A stretch of DNA of 41,760 nucleotides, taken from contig CAMRDW010000006.1 in assembly GCA_947041315.1 (NCBI GenBank), forward strand, positions 1-41,760, read 5' to 3'. This stretch comes from an uncultured Enterovibrio sp. Lineage in GTDB: Bacteria; Pseudomonadota; Gammaproteobacteria; Enterobacterales; Vibrionaceae. This document shows, piece by piece, positions 24,069-34,325 of this stretch (its first letter is position 1; every line of letters begins with the position of its first letter). The notes under the pieces were generated by a model. It made no database searches. It was not told where the DNA came from and worked only from the letters and a program-made list of their open reading frames with translations. Made by a program: the position numbers and the translations under genes.

Positions 24069-24194
24069 TATACCCAAAGTAATTGCATTTTCGCGCCTGC
24101 GCCAAGCGACTGAAGCCCCAGACATAAATGAACGATGGGAGGGGGTGCTGCGAGCGTAGTCAACCTCTATGTAGCGTCAAAGGCGAGGGGTGTA
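24069..24194 (-). repeat. Dispersed palindromic repeat, reverse orientation
   Basis: tatacccaaagtaattgcattttcgcgcctgcgccaagcgactgaagcccc...gtagcgtcaaaggcgaggggtgta. Confidence 0.88.
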
Positions 24195-24408
24195 AAAATC
24201 AAAAGTTTTAATATTTCAATAAGAAAGAAATAATTCAAGTGAATAAAAATGATATTACCGCTCAAGGTACAACGCGATGGCGAGAGATTCTATTTTCAAA
24301 GGTAAAAAAGGGGTGAGAGGTTTCCACATGACAATACGATTGATATTATGTTGCTATACCTACATCTTATCTTGTCCAAATTAAACTTGGGCTTATTGCG
24401 AGAATCAA

Positions 24409-25206
24409 ATGAGCGTCATTATTAAAACCCCGATTCAAATAGAAAAGATGCGAAAAGCGGGTCGACTTGCGGCGGCGGTGCTCGACATGATTGCACCCCA
24501 TGTAAAAGAAGGCGTGACGACCTTAGAATTAAACAATCTATGCCATGATTACATCACAAAACATCAAGGCGCTATCCCCGCTCCGCTTAATTACCATGGC
24601 TTTCCGAAATCGATTTGCACCTCTGTAAACCATGTTATTTGTCATGGGATCCCGAGCGAAAATGAGATCCTTAAAGACGGTGACATTATTAATATTGATA
24701 TCACCGTCATAAAAGACGGTTTTCACGGCGACACGTCAAAGATGTTTTATATTGGCGAGGTCTCTCTAGAAGACAAACGATTATGCAAGGTTGCTCAAGA
24801 AAGCCTTTATTATTCACTTAAGAAAGTGAAACCGGGGGCGCGCATTGGTGAAATCGGCACGGCCATCCAAAAATTCATAAAAAACAGCAACACCCGCTTT
24901 AGCATTGTAAAAGATTATTGTGGACACGGCCTCGGCGCCGCCTTTCATGAAGCCCCACAAATCGTACATTACAAAAACAACGACCAAACCATCATGAAAC
25001 CGGGTATGTGCTTTACCATTGAACCCATGATCAATGCAGGCAAATTTGAAGGTGTTTTAGATAAAGATGACAATTGGACCGTGCGCACCAAAGACGGTAA
25101 AAAATCCGCGCAATGGGAACACAGCCTTTTAGTCACAGAAACAGGGTGCGAAATTCTAACCCTGCGCGACGAAGAATCCTTACCTCGTATTATGAAGAAT
25201 CTGTAA
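24409..25206 (+). CDS. map: Type I methionine aminopeptidase
   Basis: IQIEKMRKAGRLAAAVLDMI, INIDITVIKDGFHGDTSKMF, YCGHGLGAAFHEAPQIVHY, MCFTIEPMI. Confidence 0.97.
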   Translation: MSVIIKTPIQIEKMRKAGRLAAAVLDMIAPHVKEGVTTLELNNLCHDYITKHQGAIPAPLNYHGFPKSICTSVNHVICHGIPSENEILKDGDIINIDITVIKDGFHGDTSKMFYIGEVSLEDKRLCKVAQESLYYSLKKVKPGARIGEIGTAIQKFIKNSNTRFSIVKDYCGHGLGAAFHEAPQIVHYKNNDQTIMKPGMCFTIEPMINAGKFEGVLDKDDNWTVRTKDGKKSAQWEHSLLVTETGCEILTLRDEESLPRIMKNL

Positions 25207-25240
25207 CGTTCAGGGGCTGACCCGAGGTCAGCCTTTTCAT

Positions 25241-27907
25241 ATGGAAGCGCACCGATATGGAAATGAAATGGCCGATTTATTGATTAAACCTCAAGAGTTA
25301 AAAGAAAAAGATTTCACTCTCTCTCTTCTCAAAGAACAACTTCAACTCTTTTCCCAAAAGCAAAAAACGGCCTTTCTTAACCAAGGCTCCGTTTCCAACC
25401 TAATACATCAGCGTTCTGATTATTTTGATGCGCTTCTGACCCGCTTATGGACTCGAGCAGAGACAAAGAAAACAGCCCATTTATCCCTGATTGCAGTCGG
25501 GGGATACGGACGCGGTGAACTGCATCCTTTGTCTGATATAGATTTGCTCATTTTGTGCGACTCAAAGCTGAATGAAGAGCAAAAACAGCACATCGAACAA
25601 TTTATCACCTTGCTTTGGGATATAAAACTGGAAGTGGGACACAGTGTTCGCACCTTAAAAGAATGCCTTAAGGTTGGAAAAGAAGATCTAAGCGTCGCCA
25701 CCAATTTACAAGAAGCCCGCTTTATTTACGGCAATAAAAACCTTTTTAATGCCCTACAAGATCGTATTTTTGATTCTGATTTTTGGCCAAGTGAAATCTT
25801 TTTTAAAGCAAAAATACAAGAGCAAACACAACGCCACATCCGTTTAAACGACACCGCCTATAACCTTGAACCCGACATCAAATCAAGCCCAGGCGGCCTT
25901 CGCGATATCCATACACTCAGCTGGATTGCACGCCGCCATTTTGGCGCAACCAGCCTTCGAGAAATGAGCAAATATGGCTTTTTAACAGAGGCTGAATTTA
26001 GAGAGCTTGATGAATGCCAAACCGCATTGTGGCGTTTTCGTTTTGCCTTACACCTTGAACTCAAACGCTATGACAATCGTTTAAATTTCGCGCATCAAGC
26101 CTCTGTCGCACAAAACCTTGGATATCAAGGAGAAGGGAACCGTGATGTCGAAACCATGATGAAAGATTTTTATCGTACATTGAGCCGCGTTGCAGAGCTA
26201 AACAACATGCTCATTCGCCTCTTTACTTTAGAAATTGAAAATACACCTGAAAACAAAAAAATCGAACTCATTAATGATGATTTTCAGCGCCAAGGAAAAC
26301 AAATTGAAGCTCGAAAACCGGCCCTCTTTCAAGCCCGTCCCGACACTGTTTTGGAGATGTTCTTACACATTGCCAATGATTCACGTATTGAGTCCATCGG
26401 CGCTCCCACATTAAGACAACTGCGGACAGCCAGAAGCCGTTTAAATCGTTTTCTCTGCGAAATTCCAGCTGCAAAAGAAAAATTCATGGCCTTAACACGC
26501 CACCCAAACGCCTTATCAAGGGCGTTCCCTTTGATGCACAAACACGGGGTTTTTTCTGCTTATTTTCCTCAATGGAGCCAAATTGTAGGCCAAATGCAAT
26601 TTGACCTTTTTCATACTTACACGGTGGATGAACACACAATACGCCTACTGAAACACATTTATTCTTTCAGCCAAGAAGAAAATAAACCCCATCATCCGAT
26701 TTGCTGCGAAATTTATCCTCGCCTACAAAAACCAGAAATCCTTCGATTGGCCGCTATTTTTCACGACATAGGAAAAGGACGTGGTGGATGCCACAGTGAA
26801 ATAGGTTCCAAAGACGCGTATCGTTTTTGCCTGGAACACGCCCTCCCCACCCCCGAAGCCCACCTTGTCAGTTGGCTGGTTAAAAACCATTTATTGATGT
26901 CCGTCACCGCGCAACGACGAGATATTTATGATCCTGAAATCATTAATGAATTTGCAAAAAAAGTGCGTAATGAAGAACGCTTAGAACTTCTTTTGTGCTT
27001 AACGGTAGCGGACATCAAAGCGACAAATCCTTCACTGTGGAACAGCTGGAAAAAAACCCTTCTTACTGAGCTTTTTTATGCCACACAAAAAGCGTTACGC
27101 CTCGGGCTTGAAAACAGGCCTGATGCCAGAGGGCGTATCCGTCATAATCAACATTTAGCGTCCGCTATATTACGAAAAAAAGGCTTATCCACACAAAAAA
27201 TCGCCTCACTTTGGACACGTTTAAAAGCAGATTATTTTCTGCGCCACACCCACAAACAAATCGCATGGCATTGTACACATATCCTTGAGCACAATTCAGA
27301 CGCCCCTTTGGTCTTAGTCAGTAAATATGCAACAAGGGGGGGGACGGAGATTTTTGTCTATCACAAAGACAAACCCTCACTTTTTGCCCGCGTGGTCTCC
27401 GTTTTAGATAAAAAGAACTTGAATGTTCATGACGCACAAATCTTAACAAGCAAAGATGGATACACCCTCGATACCTTTTTGGTTCTGGACGCCTTTAACA
27501 ACGCAATCACTCTTGACCGCCATGAAAGGGTACGGGAAAGCGTAAAAGAAGCCTTGATACAAGAAGGCCCAATCCCTCTTTTTATAAAACGCCCTCCCAC
27601 GCAACTTCTTGCCTTTACAGTTGAAACAAAAGTGACCTTTTTACCGACAAAGGCAAAACGAAATTCATTATTAGAATTAGTGGCACTCGACACGCCGGGG
27701 TTACTCGCTTGTGTAGGCAATGTTTTTGCACAGCAGAACATCTTACTTAAAGCAGCAAAGATCACCACGGTCGGAGAACGCGCCGAAGATGTCTTTGTGA
27801 TCACAGATCAAAATAGGCACCCCCTCACCGAAGAACAGCAAGAGAAATTAAAGATCTGCTTGCTTGATGCTTTTTCTCAAAAAAGCACTCACCCCAACAA
27901 TCAATGA
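25241..27907 (+). CDS. glnD: Bifunctional uridylyltransferase/uridylyl-removing enzyme (PII)
   Basis: NT motif GGYGRGELHPLSDIDLL, HD motif IFHDIGKGRGGCHSEIG, two C-terminal ACT-like segments; 888 aa. Confidence 0.97.
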   Translation: MEAHRYGNEMADLLIKPQELKEKDFTLSLLKEQLQLFSQKQKTAFLNQGSVSNLIHQRSDYFDALLTRLWTRAETKKTAHLSLIAVGGYGRGELHPLSDIDLLILCDSKLNEEQKQHIEQFITLLWDIKLEVGHSVRTLKECLKVGKEDLSVATNLQEARFIYGNKNLFNALQDRIFDSDFWPSEIFFKAKIQEQTQRHIRLNDTAYNLEPDIKSSPGGLRDIHTLSWIARRHFGATSLREMSKYGFLTEAEFRELDECQTALWRFRFALHLELKRYDNRLNFAHQASVAQNLGYQGEGNRDVETMMKDFYRTLSRVAELNNMLIRLFTLEIENTPENKKIELINDDFQRQGKQIEARKPALFQARPDTVLEMFLHIANDSRIESIGAPTLRQLRTARSRLNRFLCEIPAAKEKFMALTRHPNALSRAFPLMHKHGVFSAYFPQWSQIVGQMQFDLFHTYTVDEHTIRLLKHIYSFSQEENKPHHPICCEIYPRLQKPEILRLAAIFHDIGKGRGGCHSEIGSKDAYRFCLEHALPTPEAHLVSWLVKNHLLMSVTAQRRDIYDPEIINEFAKKVRNEERLELLLCLTVADIKATNPSLWNSWKKTLLTELFYATQKALRLGLENRPDARGRIRHNQHLASAILRKKGLSTQKIASLWTRLKADYFLRHTHKQIAWHCTHILEHNSDAPLVLVSKYATRGGTEIFVYHKDKPSLFARVVSVLDKKNLNVHDAQILTSKDGYTLDTFLVLDAFNNAITLDRHERVRESVKEALIQEGPIPLFIKRPPTQLLAFTVETKVTFLPTKAKRNSLLELVALDTPGLLACVGNVFAQQNILLKAAKITTVGERAEDVFVITDQNRHPLTEEQQEKLKICLLDAFSQKSTHPNNQ

Positions 27908-27914
27908 ACCAAAA

Positions 27915-27934
27915 AAGACGAATTGATCAAATTC
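27915..27934. terminator. Inverted repeat after glnD
   Basis: aagacgaattgatcaaattcgtctt: near-perfect stem; the T tract is on the minus strand, so plus-strand terminator function is uncertain. Confidence 0.4.
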
Positions 27935-27945
27935 GTCTTCAACTT

Positions 27946-28072
27946 ATGCCCGTCGCCTTTTAACCTGCGTGGGTGTTGGCTAGGCTCGCTACGCCCAATC
28001 AGATTGTCTATCTATGTTCAAGGAACTGACTCCCCAGGAACCGACACCCAAGCTTAATTACTTTGGATATAT
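27946..28072 (+). repeat. Dispersed palindromic repeat, full copy
   Basis: tatgcccgtcgccttttaacctgcgtgggtgttggctaggctcgctacgcccaatcag...cttaattactttggatata. Confidence 0.88.
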
Positions 28073-28204
28073 CTCCTTTCAAGCTCGATTCAGCCCCCTA
28101 AATTTAAATGATTTTTTAAAGATCTTTACATTTATTGAAATCAGCTATAGTTAATCAAAATGACTCAATAATGAAACACCGGATTCGGATTGGAGACATG
28201 AATC

Positions 28205-28759
28205 ATGAAAATCATTTTTGCTGACGACATGCCTGAAATGCGTGCAGCAATGTTGGCATCATTAAAAGAAATAGAAGGGGATTTTGGTCCCTTTGAAATA
28301 CTAAAGCCCGCTGAAAACGGAAATGAACTGATTCAATTGGTTGAAAATAATCCTGATGTAGATTTAGTTTTGACTGATTTACGCATGCCCCATTTAGACG
28401 GCCTCTCTGCATTGGTCTATTTAATCGCAAATAAGAAATGCAACAAGGTTGTCATGGTCTCAAGTGAAAGTATTGCCACGGTGAACAAAGTAGAAAAAGG
28501 CGCATTAGATATTGAAATAGAAGAAAAGATGGCCTTGCTGGACAAAATAGCACATCGGGTTATTGATGAGGAAAGGGTCGAAGGAAAAATAAATTCTATT
28601 TTAACTGGATGTGAAAAGTTAAGCCTCGACCCGATTTCAATCGCCGAATACTATGGCGCGACTGGATATATGAGAAAACCCATTTCAGGAAGAAAACTCT
28701 CGCATTTATTTGACAATTTAACCACAAATAAACATTTCATTAGTATCGGTCTCGTTTGA
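28205..28759 (+). CDS. CheY-like response regulator with an insertion between beta4 and beta5
   Basis: IIFADDMPEMR (acidic pair), VLTDLRMPHLDG (phospho-Asp), VVMVSSES (Ser), YMRKPIS (Lys). Roughly 60-70 residues lie between the Ser and Lys motifs, well above the usual spacing. Confidence 0.88.
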   Translation: MKIIFADDMPEMRAAMLASLKEIEGDFGPFEILKPAENGNELIQLVENNPDVDLVLTDLRMPHLDGLSALVYLIANKKCNKVVMVSSESIATVNKVEKGALDIEIEEKMALLDKIAHRVIDEERVEGKINSILTGCEKLSLDPISIAEYYGATGYMRKPISGRKLSHLFDNLTTNKHFISIGLV

Positions 28760-28844
28760 TCATCATTTTATCCCTCTCTCTTTTCTTGAAAATTAAATAT
28801 TTAAACAGCAGGAAACAAAGTGAGATTGAAGTAAAAATAAACAC

Positions 28845-28971
28845 TATACCCAAGACACTTGAAGATGCGTGTAGGCGGCAAACGAGTGAAGCCCCTGACC
28901 ATAGAGTTACTATGTAATGTGGCTGAAAGAGCGAAGCCAACACCCATACAATGTCAAAGGAGAGGGGTATA
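28845..28971 (-). repeat. Dispersed palindromic repeat, reverse orientation, between the CheY-like gene and cheW
   Basis: tatacccaagacacttgaagatgcgtgtaggcggcaaacgagtgaagcccctgac...aatgtcaaaggagaggggtata. Confidence 0.92.
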
Positions 28972-29030
28972 TACGGTTCAAATAATTAAGCGTATATCCT
29001 TTACTTTTTTACTCAGTGGGATCGAGATAA

Positions 29031-29588
29031 ATGATAGATAATATAGAAATGACAGATTCAAATGCCGCATTAAAAAATACGATAATAAACACAAAAGTAA
29101 TGCAAAAATATATTATTTTCACCATAGATGGCGAACGCTATGGGATCCCACTTTTCTCAGTAAAAGAAGTGATCGGTATTGTCAAAGTCACCCCAATCCC
29201 TCACGTACCTGATTTTTTCAAAGGGCTTATTAATTTAAGAGGTCGTATCATTTCAGTTATTGACATGCGGTTAAAACTCGGAATAGAAGAAATAAACTAC
29301 GTCCCCAAAAAAACCTCTATCATCATTTTCGATGTTAACGATTTAACGATTGGAAGTATTGTTGATGACGTAAATGAAGTGATTGGATTTACTGACGGAC
29401 AAATTGAACAGAACTTAGAGTTATCAAACTGCATTAAGAAAAAATACATTTTAAACATTGCAAAATCTGTAGAAAACAAATTAATCATGTTATTAGACAT
29501 ACACAAAATGCTAAACCCAGAAGAGCTCACATTAATCTCTGAGAAGACAAATAAAAAAGGTCATGAAATTTATTTAGACAACGAATGA
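29031..29588 (+). CDS. cheW: Chemotaxis coupling protein CheW
   Basis: [23 protein letters not shown]...[29 protein letters not shown]. The start could also be a downstream Met. Confidence 0.94.
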   Translation: MIDNIEMTDSNAALKNTIINTKVMQKYIIFTIDGERYGIPLFSVKEVIGIVKVTPIPHVPDFFKGLINLRGRIISVIDMRLKLGIEEINYVPKKTSIIIFDVNDLTIGSIVDDVNEVIGFTDGQIEQNLELSNCIKKKYILNIAKSVENKLIMLLDIHKMLNPEELTLISEKTNKKGHEIYLDNE

Positions 29589-29601
29589 AGGAATAATAAC
29601 C

Positions 29602-31746
29602 ATGTTCAAAGACCTGTCATTACGGGCAAAAATAATTTTAGGTAATGCTATCACCTTAATATTTTTGGTCTGCATTTCTTTTATCAGTGTCGATAGCATA
29701 AAACAAATTAGAGAAACAGATCTATGGGTCGATCACACTCACAGAGTCATTAATAAGTCTCTTACACTTGTCTCTTCAGCTAAAGATATGGAAACCGGAA
29801 TGCGTGGTTATCTCCTTTCAGGAAAAGAAAGTTTTCTTCTTCCTTATAAAAATGGAAACCTTTCCTTTTCTGAAATTCTAATCGATTTAAAAAAGACTGT
29901 CAGTGATAATCCCGCGCAAGTTTCTTTATTAGATGAGATAAATAAAACAATCACTGACTGGAAAACAAACGTCACAGAAAAGGGCATTCAATTAAGAAAA
30001 GAAGTTGAAAACGAAAAAGATAGGATACAGCTGATCGACTTGCTTTCAGAGTCAAAAGAAATGAATCATTTTGATCGCCTAAAAGAAATGATTGATAAAT
30101 TCATATCTCGTGAACGCGAATTGTTAATAACCACGGCGCCTTTGCTCACTAACTCGACAGAACCTAATGAGATAAAAAGTGAAAAAGATGCGTATCAGAA
30201 AATAAATAAAGCATTACTGGCGCATCTCATGGCGTTAAAGATGGAAACAGAAATGCGGAATTATTTACTTACCGGTGATGAAACATCTCTTAAACGCTAT
30301 AAAGAGAATGAAATTGAATCAAATAAAATATCTTCAGATTTAAAATACTTAACTCAAAACACCCCCTCTCAACTTTCAACATTAAGAGAAATAGATGCTT
30401 TAATTTCCGATTGGAAATATAATTTTGCCGAAAAACAAATCCAATTAAAGCAAAGAACAAACAATATAAAAACAATGAATGATATAACCGACTTTGTTAC
30501 AAAAGAAAATAATTTAGATTATTTTGACACCTTTAGACGACAGATTGAACGTTTTATAGACGAAGAAGAAATATTGATGGAAAGGCGACTTAAAGAGAAC
30601 GAAAATGTTGTTTATCAAACTAATGTTGTTATTTTATCAGGGATCATCATTGCAATATTGGTTTCTATTCCAATTGTATTCTTACTGAGCAAATCTATCA
30701 TGCAACCTTTTCAAAATATTTTCAAAGGACTGCATTCTTTTAGCTCACGTGAATTAAATGAAATCAGTCTCGCTTTTACCAATGTCGTGCAACGGATGAG
30801 CCAAAGCGCTTTACGGGTCGCGTCCGTATCTAAAAATATTGATAATGTATCGCAAAATCTTGCTCAAGTATCCAATCGTCAAGCCAGCTCACTTGAAGAA
30901 ACATCCGCTTGCACTGAAGAAATATCAGGTATGGTGAAAATCAATGTTCAATCTGCAGAAGAATCTCGGAATTTGTCAGAGCAAGTCGGGAGTAAAATGA
31001 CAGATCTCGAAAGTGCAATGAATAAAATATCAGAATCCAATCATAAAATATCAGAATTAGTAAAAATCATTGCAGAAATAGGCGTAAAAACAGAAATAAT
31101 TGATGAGATCGTTTTTCAAACGAAATTGCTTTCATTCAATGCCTCCGTAGAAGCAGAAAGAGCAGGAGAACATGGTCGAGGCTTTGCTGTTGTTGCACAA
31201 GAAGTAGGTAATTTAGCCAAAATGAGCGGAAAAGCAGCAAAAGATATATCCATTATTGTAAAACAGAGTATCAATGAAGCAGAATCCATCGCCAAAGAAA
31301 ATACGCAACGCGTCGAAATAGGCAGCAAGATTGTTTCAGAAACTAAACGTCAATCCGGCGTCGTCGCCGAAGGGGCCAATAAAATATTTGAAGCCTCCAA
31401 TGAGCAAGCAAAAGGGATTCTCGAAATAAGCAATGCAGTAGAATCCATCAATAAATCAACTCAACATGCCGCCTCAATTGCCGATAATGCGTCCTCATCA
31501 AGCTCAGAATTAAATAAAGAAGCCGAAAATTTAAATAAAATGGTTTTTAAACTGAATGGGTTTTTACGAGGAAGCAATACAGAAGAAAATGAACAGAATG
31601 TATTAGATGAAAATACAGTGAATGAATATGCACTTCAATCACAAAGAACAGCAAATTATAACCGCGAAAGAGAAGATATCAACATGCCAGTTGAAGACTT
31701 CAACACTTACTCTGAAACAACGAAAACAGGCTGGGATAGGCTATGA
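29602..31746 (+). CDS. Methyl-accepting chemotaxis protein with tandem CHASE3-like sensor modules
   Basis: Two TM segments; two CHASE3-like motifs ([21 protein letters not shown] and [21 protein letters not shown]); signalling tip [38 protein letters not shown]-terminus ...TGWDRL. Confidence 0.94.
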   Translation: MFKDLSLRAKIILGNAITLIFLVCISFISVDSIKQIRETDLWVDHTHRVINKSLTLVSSAKDMETGMRGYLLSGKESFLLPYKNGNLSFSEILIDLKKTVSDNPAQVSLLDEINKTITDWKTNVTEKGIQLRKEVENEKDRIQLIDLLSESKEMNHFDRLKEMIDKFISRERELLITTAPLLTNSTEPNEIKSEKDAYQKINKALLAHLMALKMETEMRNYLLTGDETSLKRYKENEIESNKISSDLKYLTQNTPSQLSTLREIDALISDWKYNFAEKQIQLKQRTNNIKTMNDITDFVTKENNLDYFDTFRRQIERFIDEEEILMERRLKENENVVYQTNVVILSGIIIAILVSIPIVFLLSKSIMQPFQNIFKGLHSFSSRELNEISLAFTNVVQRMSQSALRVASVSKNIDNVSQNLAQVSNRQASSLEETSACTEEISGMVKINVQSAEESRNLSEQVGSKMTDLESAMNKISESNHKISELVKIIAEIGVKTEIIDEIVFQTKLLSFNASVEAERAGEHGRGFAVVAQEVGNLAKMSGKAAKDISIIVKQSINEAESIAKENTQRVEIGSKIVSETKRQSGVVAEGANKIFEASNEQAKGILEISNAVESINKSTQHAASIADNASSSSSELNKEAENLNKMVFKLNGFLRGSNTEENEQNVLDENTVNEYALQSQRTANYNREREDINMPVEDFNTYSETTKTGWDRL

Positions 31747-31759
31747 ATTTTACACTGAG

Positions 31760-31901
31760 TATACCCAAAATAATTAAATTGACGCGCTTTCGGCAAACGA
31801 GTGAAACCCCTGAGCCCTGATCCACTGAATACAGATGAACCATGTGATTTGGCTGAACGAGGCCAGCCAAGAGGCACGCAGCTTCAAAAAGGACGCGTAT
31901 A
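31760..31901 (-). repeat. Dispersed palindromic repeat, reverse orientation, between the MCP gene and cheR
   Basis: tatacccaaaataattaaattgacgcgctttcggcaaacgagtgaaacccctgag...gcagcttcaaaaaggacgcgtata. Confidence 0.88.
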
Positions 31902-31926
31902 TTGATAAATCACATAGAGAAGAGAA

Positions 31927-32739
31927 ATGTCACTTAGATATTTTCAGCGATTAATTAGAGATCATGCAGGAATTCATATTCCAAAAGAAAAATTCAGCAT
32001 GATAGAAATCCGATTAAATCCTCGTCTAAAAGCATTAGGACTTCGTTCATTTAAAGAATACGAAAATTATTTAATGTCTGATCCTTATGGTGATGAGTTA
32101 ATTGAATTCACAAATGCACTCACTACAAATAAAACTGATTTTTTTAGAGAGAAGTATCACTTTGATTTTTTGAAATCTTATCTTGAAAAAGAATCTCCAT
32201 CTGATATGACCTACCTATGGTCGGCAGCATGTTCTAGTGGAGAAGAAGCATATTCTTTGAGTATTATTTGTAATCTCATCGCCTTCTCTTCCCCGAACTT
32301 TAATTATCGAATTTTAGCCAGCGACATTGACACACGAAAAATAGAAATAGCAAAAAGAGGAATTTATAAAAAAAATGCACTTTCAAATGTGCCAAGACAA
32401 TTATTAAGAACCCATTTTTCAACAATCCATGATCCCTCTGAAAATAAAGTAATCGTCTCAGATAAATTAAAGGAAAACATGAAGTTCAGAGTATATAATT
32501 TAACAAAAAAGAATAACAACATTGGGATCTCATTCAATTACATATTTTTGCGTAATGTTCTTTATTATTTTACTGATGATGTGGCTTTGAAGGTTCTTCG
32601 TTCATTGATCAAACAATTAAGTATTGGTGGTTTGATCTTTGTCAGCTTGACTGAAACATTACACCATTTAGATTTAGGATTGCTTCCAATCGGATCCTCT
32701 GTCTACAGAAAAATAAAACATATGAATGAAACAATATGA
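31927..32739 (+). CDS. cheR: Chemotaxis protein methyltransferase CheR
   Basis: LTTNKTDFFREKYHFDFL, LWSAACSSGEEAYSLSI (SAM-binding), ILASDIDTRKIEIAKRGIY and FLRNVLYYF. Confidence 0.96.
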   Translation: MSLRYFQRLIRDHAGIHIPKEKFSMIEIRLNPRLKALGLRSFKEYENYLMSDPYGDELIEFTNALTTNKTDFFREKYHFDFLKSYLEKESPSDMTYLWSAACSSGEEAYSLSIICNLIAFSSPNFNYRILASDIDTRKIEIAKRGIYKKNALSNVPRQLLRTHFSTIHDPSENKVIVSDKLKENMKFRVYNLTKKNNNIGISFNYIFLRNVLYYFTDDVALKVLRSLIKQLSIGGLIFVSLTETLHHLDLGLLPIGSSVYRKIKHMNETI

Positions 32740-34325
32740 AACAAATCCAATTAACTTCCGGTGAATTTTATTGTTCATTAAATGAACCGACGATTATATC
32801 CACGCTTGTGGGTGTCTGTGTCTGTGTTTGTATTTGGGACAAACGATTAAAAAAGGGAGGAATGTGCCATTTTAGACTTCCTCGTGCTCCTCGTTTCACA
32901 GACTCGTCTGTCAATAGAAACGATTTTGGCAACATTTCGATCAGAAACTTACTGAAAAAAATGAAGTATGCAGGATCTTCACTTTCAGATCTCTCATCAT
33001 GGGTTTTGGGTGGAGGTCATTTAAATGAAGGTGACTTTATTCAATCACAAAAAATTGGATTACGGAATTTAGCCGTAACATTTGAAATGCTTGCTCAATT
33101 AGGCCCCCCTATTGTTGGCATATCATTAGGGGGTTTTGTGGGTCGACAAATTCGGTTTAATACATTGAAAGGCACTGTTGATTATCGTTTAATCCAATCG
33201 GATCTTTCCAGTATCAGAAAGAAAAACACGAACCAATTAATAAACAGCGTTTCTTTAATTTATGTTTTAGTTAATAATTCATTTCTTGAAAAATTTATTG
33301 TACATTTTTTTAAAAATCAATACCCATTCGCTCACGTTAACTATTTCAACAAAATGGATGATTTTTTATCCAATGCATCAAATGACAAACCTTGCATATA
33401 CATTGTCGAACAAGAAATATTCGAAACAAATGCATTCTCTCCATCTTACTTAAACATCACCCCAACAATCCTTCTTTCTAAAGAAGGGCAATGTTCACTA
33501 AAACAATATAGTGAAATAAGAAAAAAAGTCGGAATGTATATTTTTACATCCAACATCAGTGCCTTTCCTCTTGTTTTAGAGTCTGTCTTTAATGTTAATA
33601 ATAAAAATTTCAATCTGAATTATTCATCATTAAATTTTCAGACAAAAAAAACGAAAGATACCCAAAAATCAGAAAATAATGGCCTCATTCTTATCGGTTC
33701 ATCAACCGGTGGAATTGAAGCTCTTGAATATATATTCAATGAAATTAAAGATCCGATGCCACCTATTTGTGTGGTGCAACATATCCCAATTAAATACTAC
33801 AAAAACATGATAGAAAGATTTAATCAAACATCTAATATCAAGGTCGTTGAAGCCCTTGACGGGCAAGTTCTATTTCCTTCAACAATCTACATCGCCCCTT
33901 CTGAAAAACAATTAAAACTAAATCAGTTAGAAAATGAAAGTATTATTATAGAAATAATCGATGCTCCTCCAATGAATGGATTCGCTCCTTCCGTTGATTT
34001 TATGTTTAATTCCGCACTAAAAATAAAGAACAGGTTATTAATTTGTTTTTTATTAAGTGGCATGGGAAATGATGGAGCTCAAGGTTTAAAAAAACTAAAA
34101 GAAAGAGGCGCAATTACTTTAATACAAGATGAAAAAAGCAGTGTTGTCTTTGGCATGGCGCGTGAAGCAAAAAAAATTGGAGCCGAATGTAAAACTCTTC
34201 CATTAAGTCGCATTTCAGCCTATCTTCACGAAATCTTAAAATTGCATTTATATAAAATGCAGAACAGTTCAGTCGAATATCGAAAAAACGATGCTCACAT
34301 GGAAATAAGCAAGGAGCGAATATGA
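32736..34325 (+). CDS. CheD-CheB fusion: CheD deamidase-like domain, degenerate receiver, CheB methylesterase
   Basis: CheD-like N-terminus TLVGVCVCVCIWDKRLKKGGMCHFRLP...PPIVGISLGGFVGRQIRFNTLKG; a middle segment of receiver-like pattern without the acidic residues; C-terminal CheB with LIGSSTGGIEAL, VVQHIP and FLLSGMGNDGAQGLKKLKERGAITLIQDEKSSVVFGMAREA. ATGA overlap with cheR. Confidence 0.88.
   Translation: MKQIQLTSGEFYCSLNEPTIISTLVGVCVCVCIWDKRLKKGGMCHFRLPRAPRFTDSSVNRNDFGNISIRNLLKKMKYAGSSLSDLSSWVLGGGHLNEGDFIQSQKIGLRNLAVTFEMLAQLGPPIVGISLGGFVGRQIRFNTLKGTVDYRLIQSDLSSIRKKNTNQLINSVSLIYVLVNNSFLEKFIVHFFKNQYPFAHVNYFNKMDDFLSNASNDKPCIYIVEQEIFETNAFSPSYLNITPTILLSKEGQCSLKQYSEIRKKVGMYIFTSNISAFPLVLESVFNVNNKNFNLNYSSLNFQTKKTKDTQKSENNGLILIGSSTGGIEALEYIFNEIKDPMPPICVVQHIPIKYYKNMIERFNQTSNIKVVEALDGQVLFPSTIYIAPSEKQLKLNQLENESIIIEIIDAPPMNGFAPSVDFMFNSALKIKNRLLICFLLSGMGNDGAQGLKKLKERGAITLIQDEKSSVVFGMAREAKKIGAECKTLPLSRISAYLHEILKLHLYKMQNSSVEYRKNDAHMEISKERI

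Noticed and set aside
28740-29041. ORFs 28740..28943 (-) and 28859..29041 (+)
   Set aside because: Both read through a repeat copy and have no recognisable domain; explained by repeat sequence.
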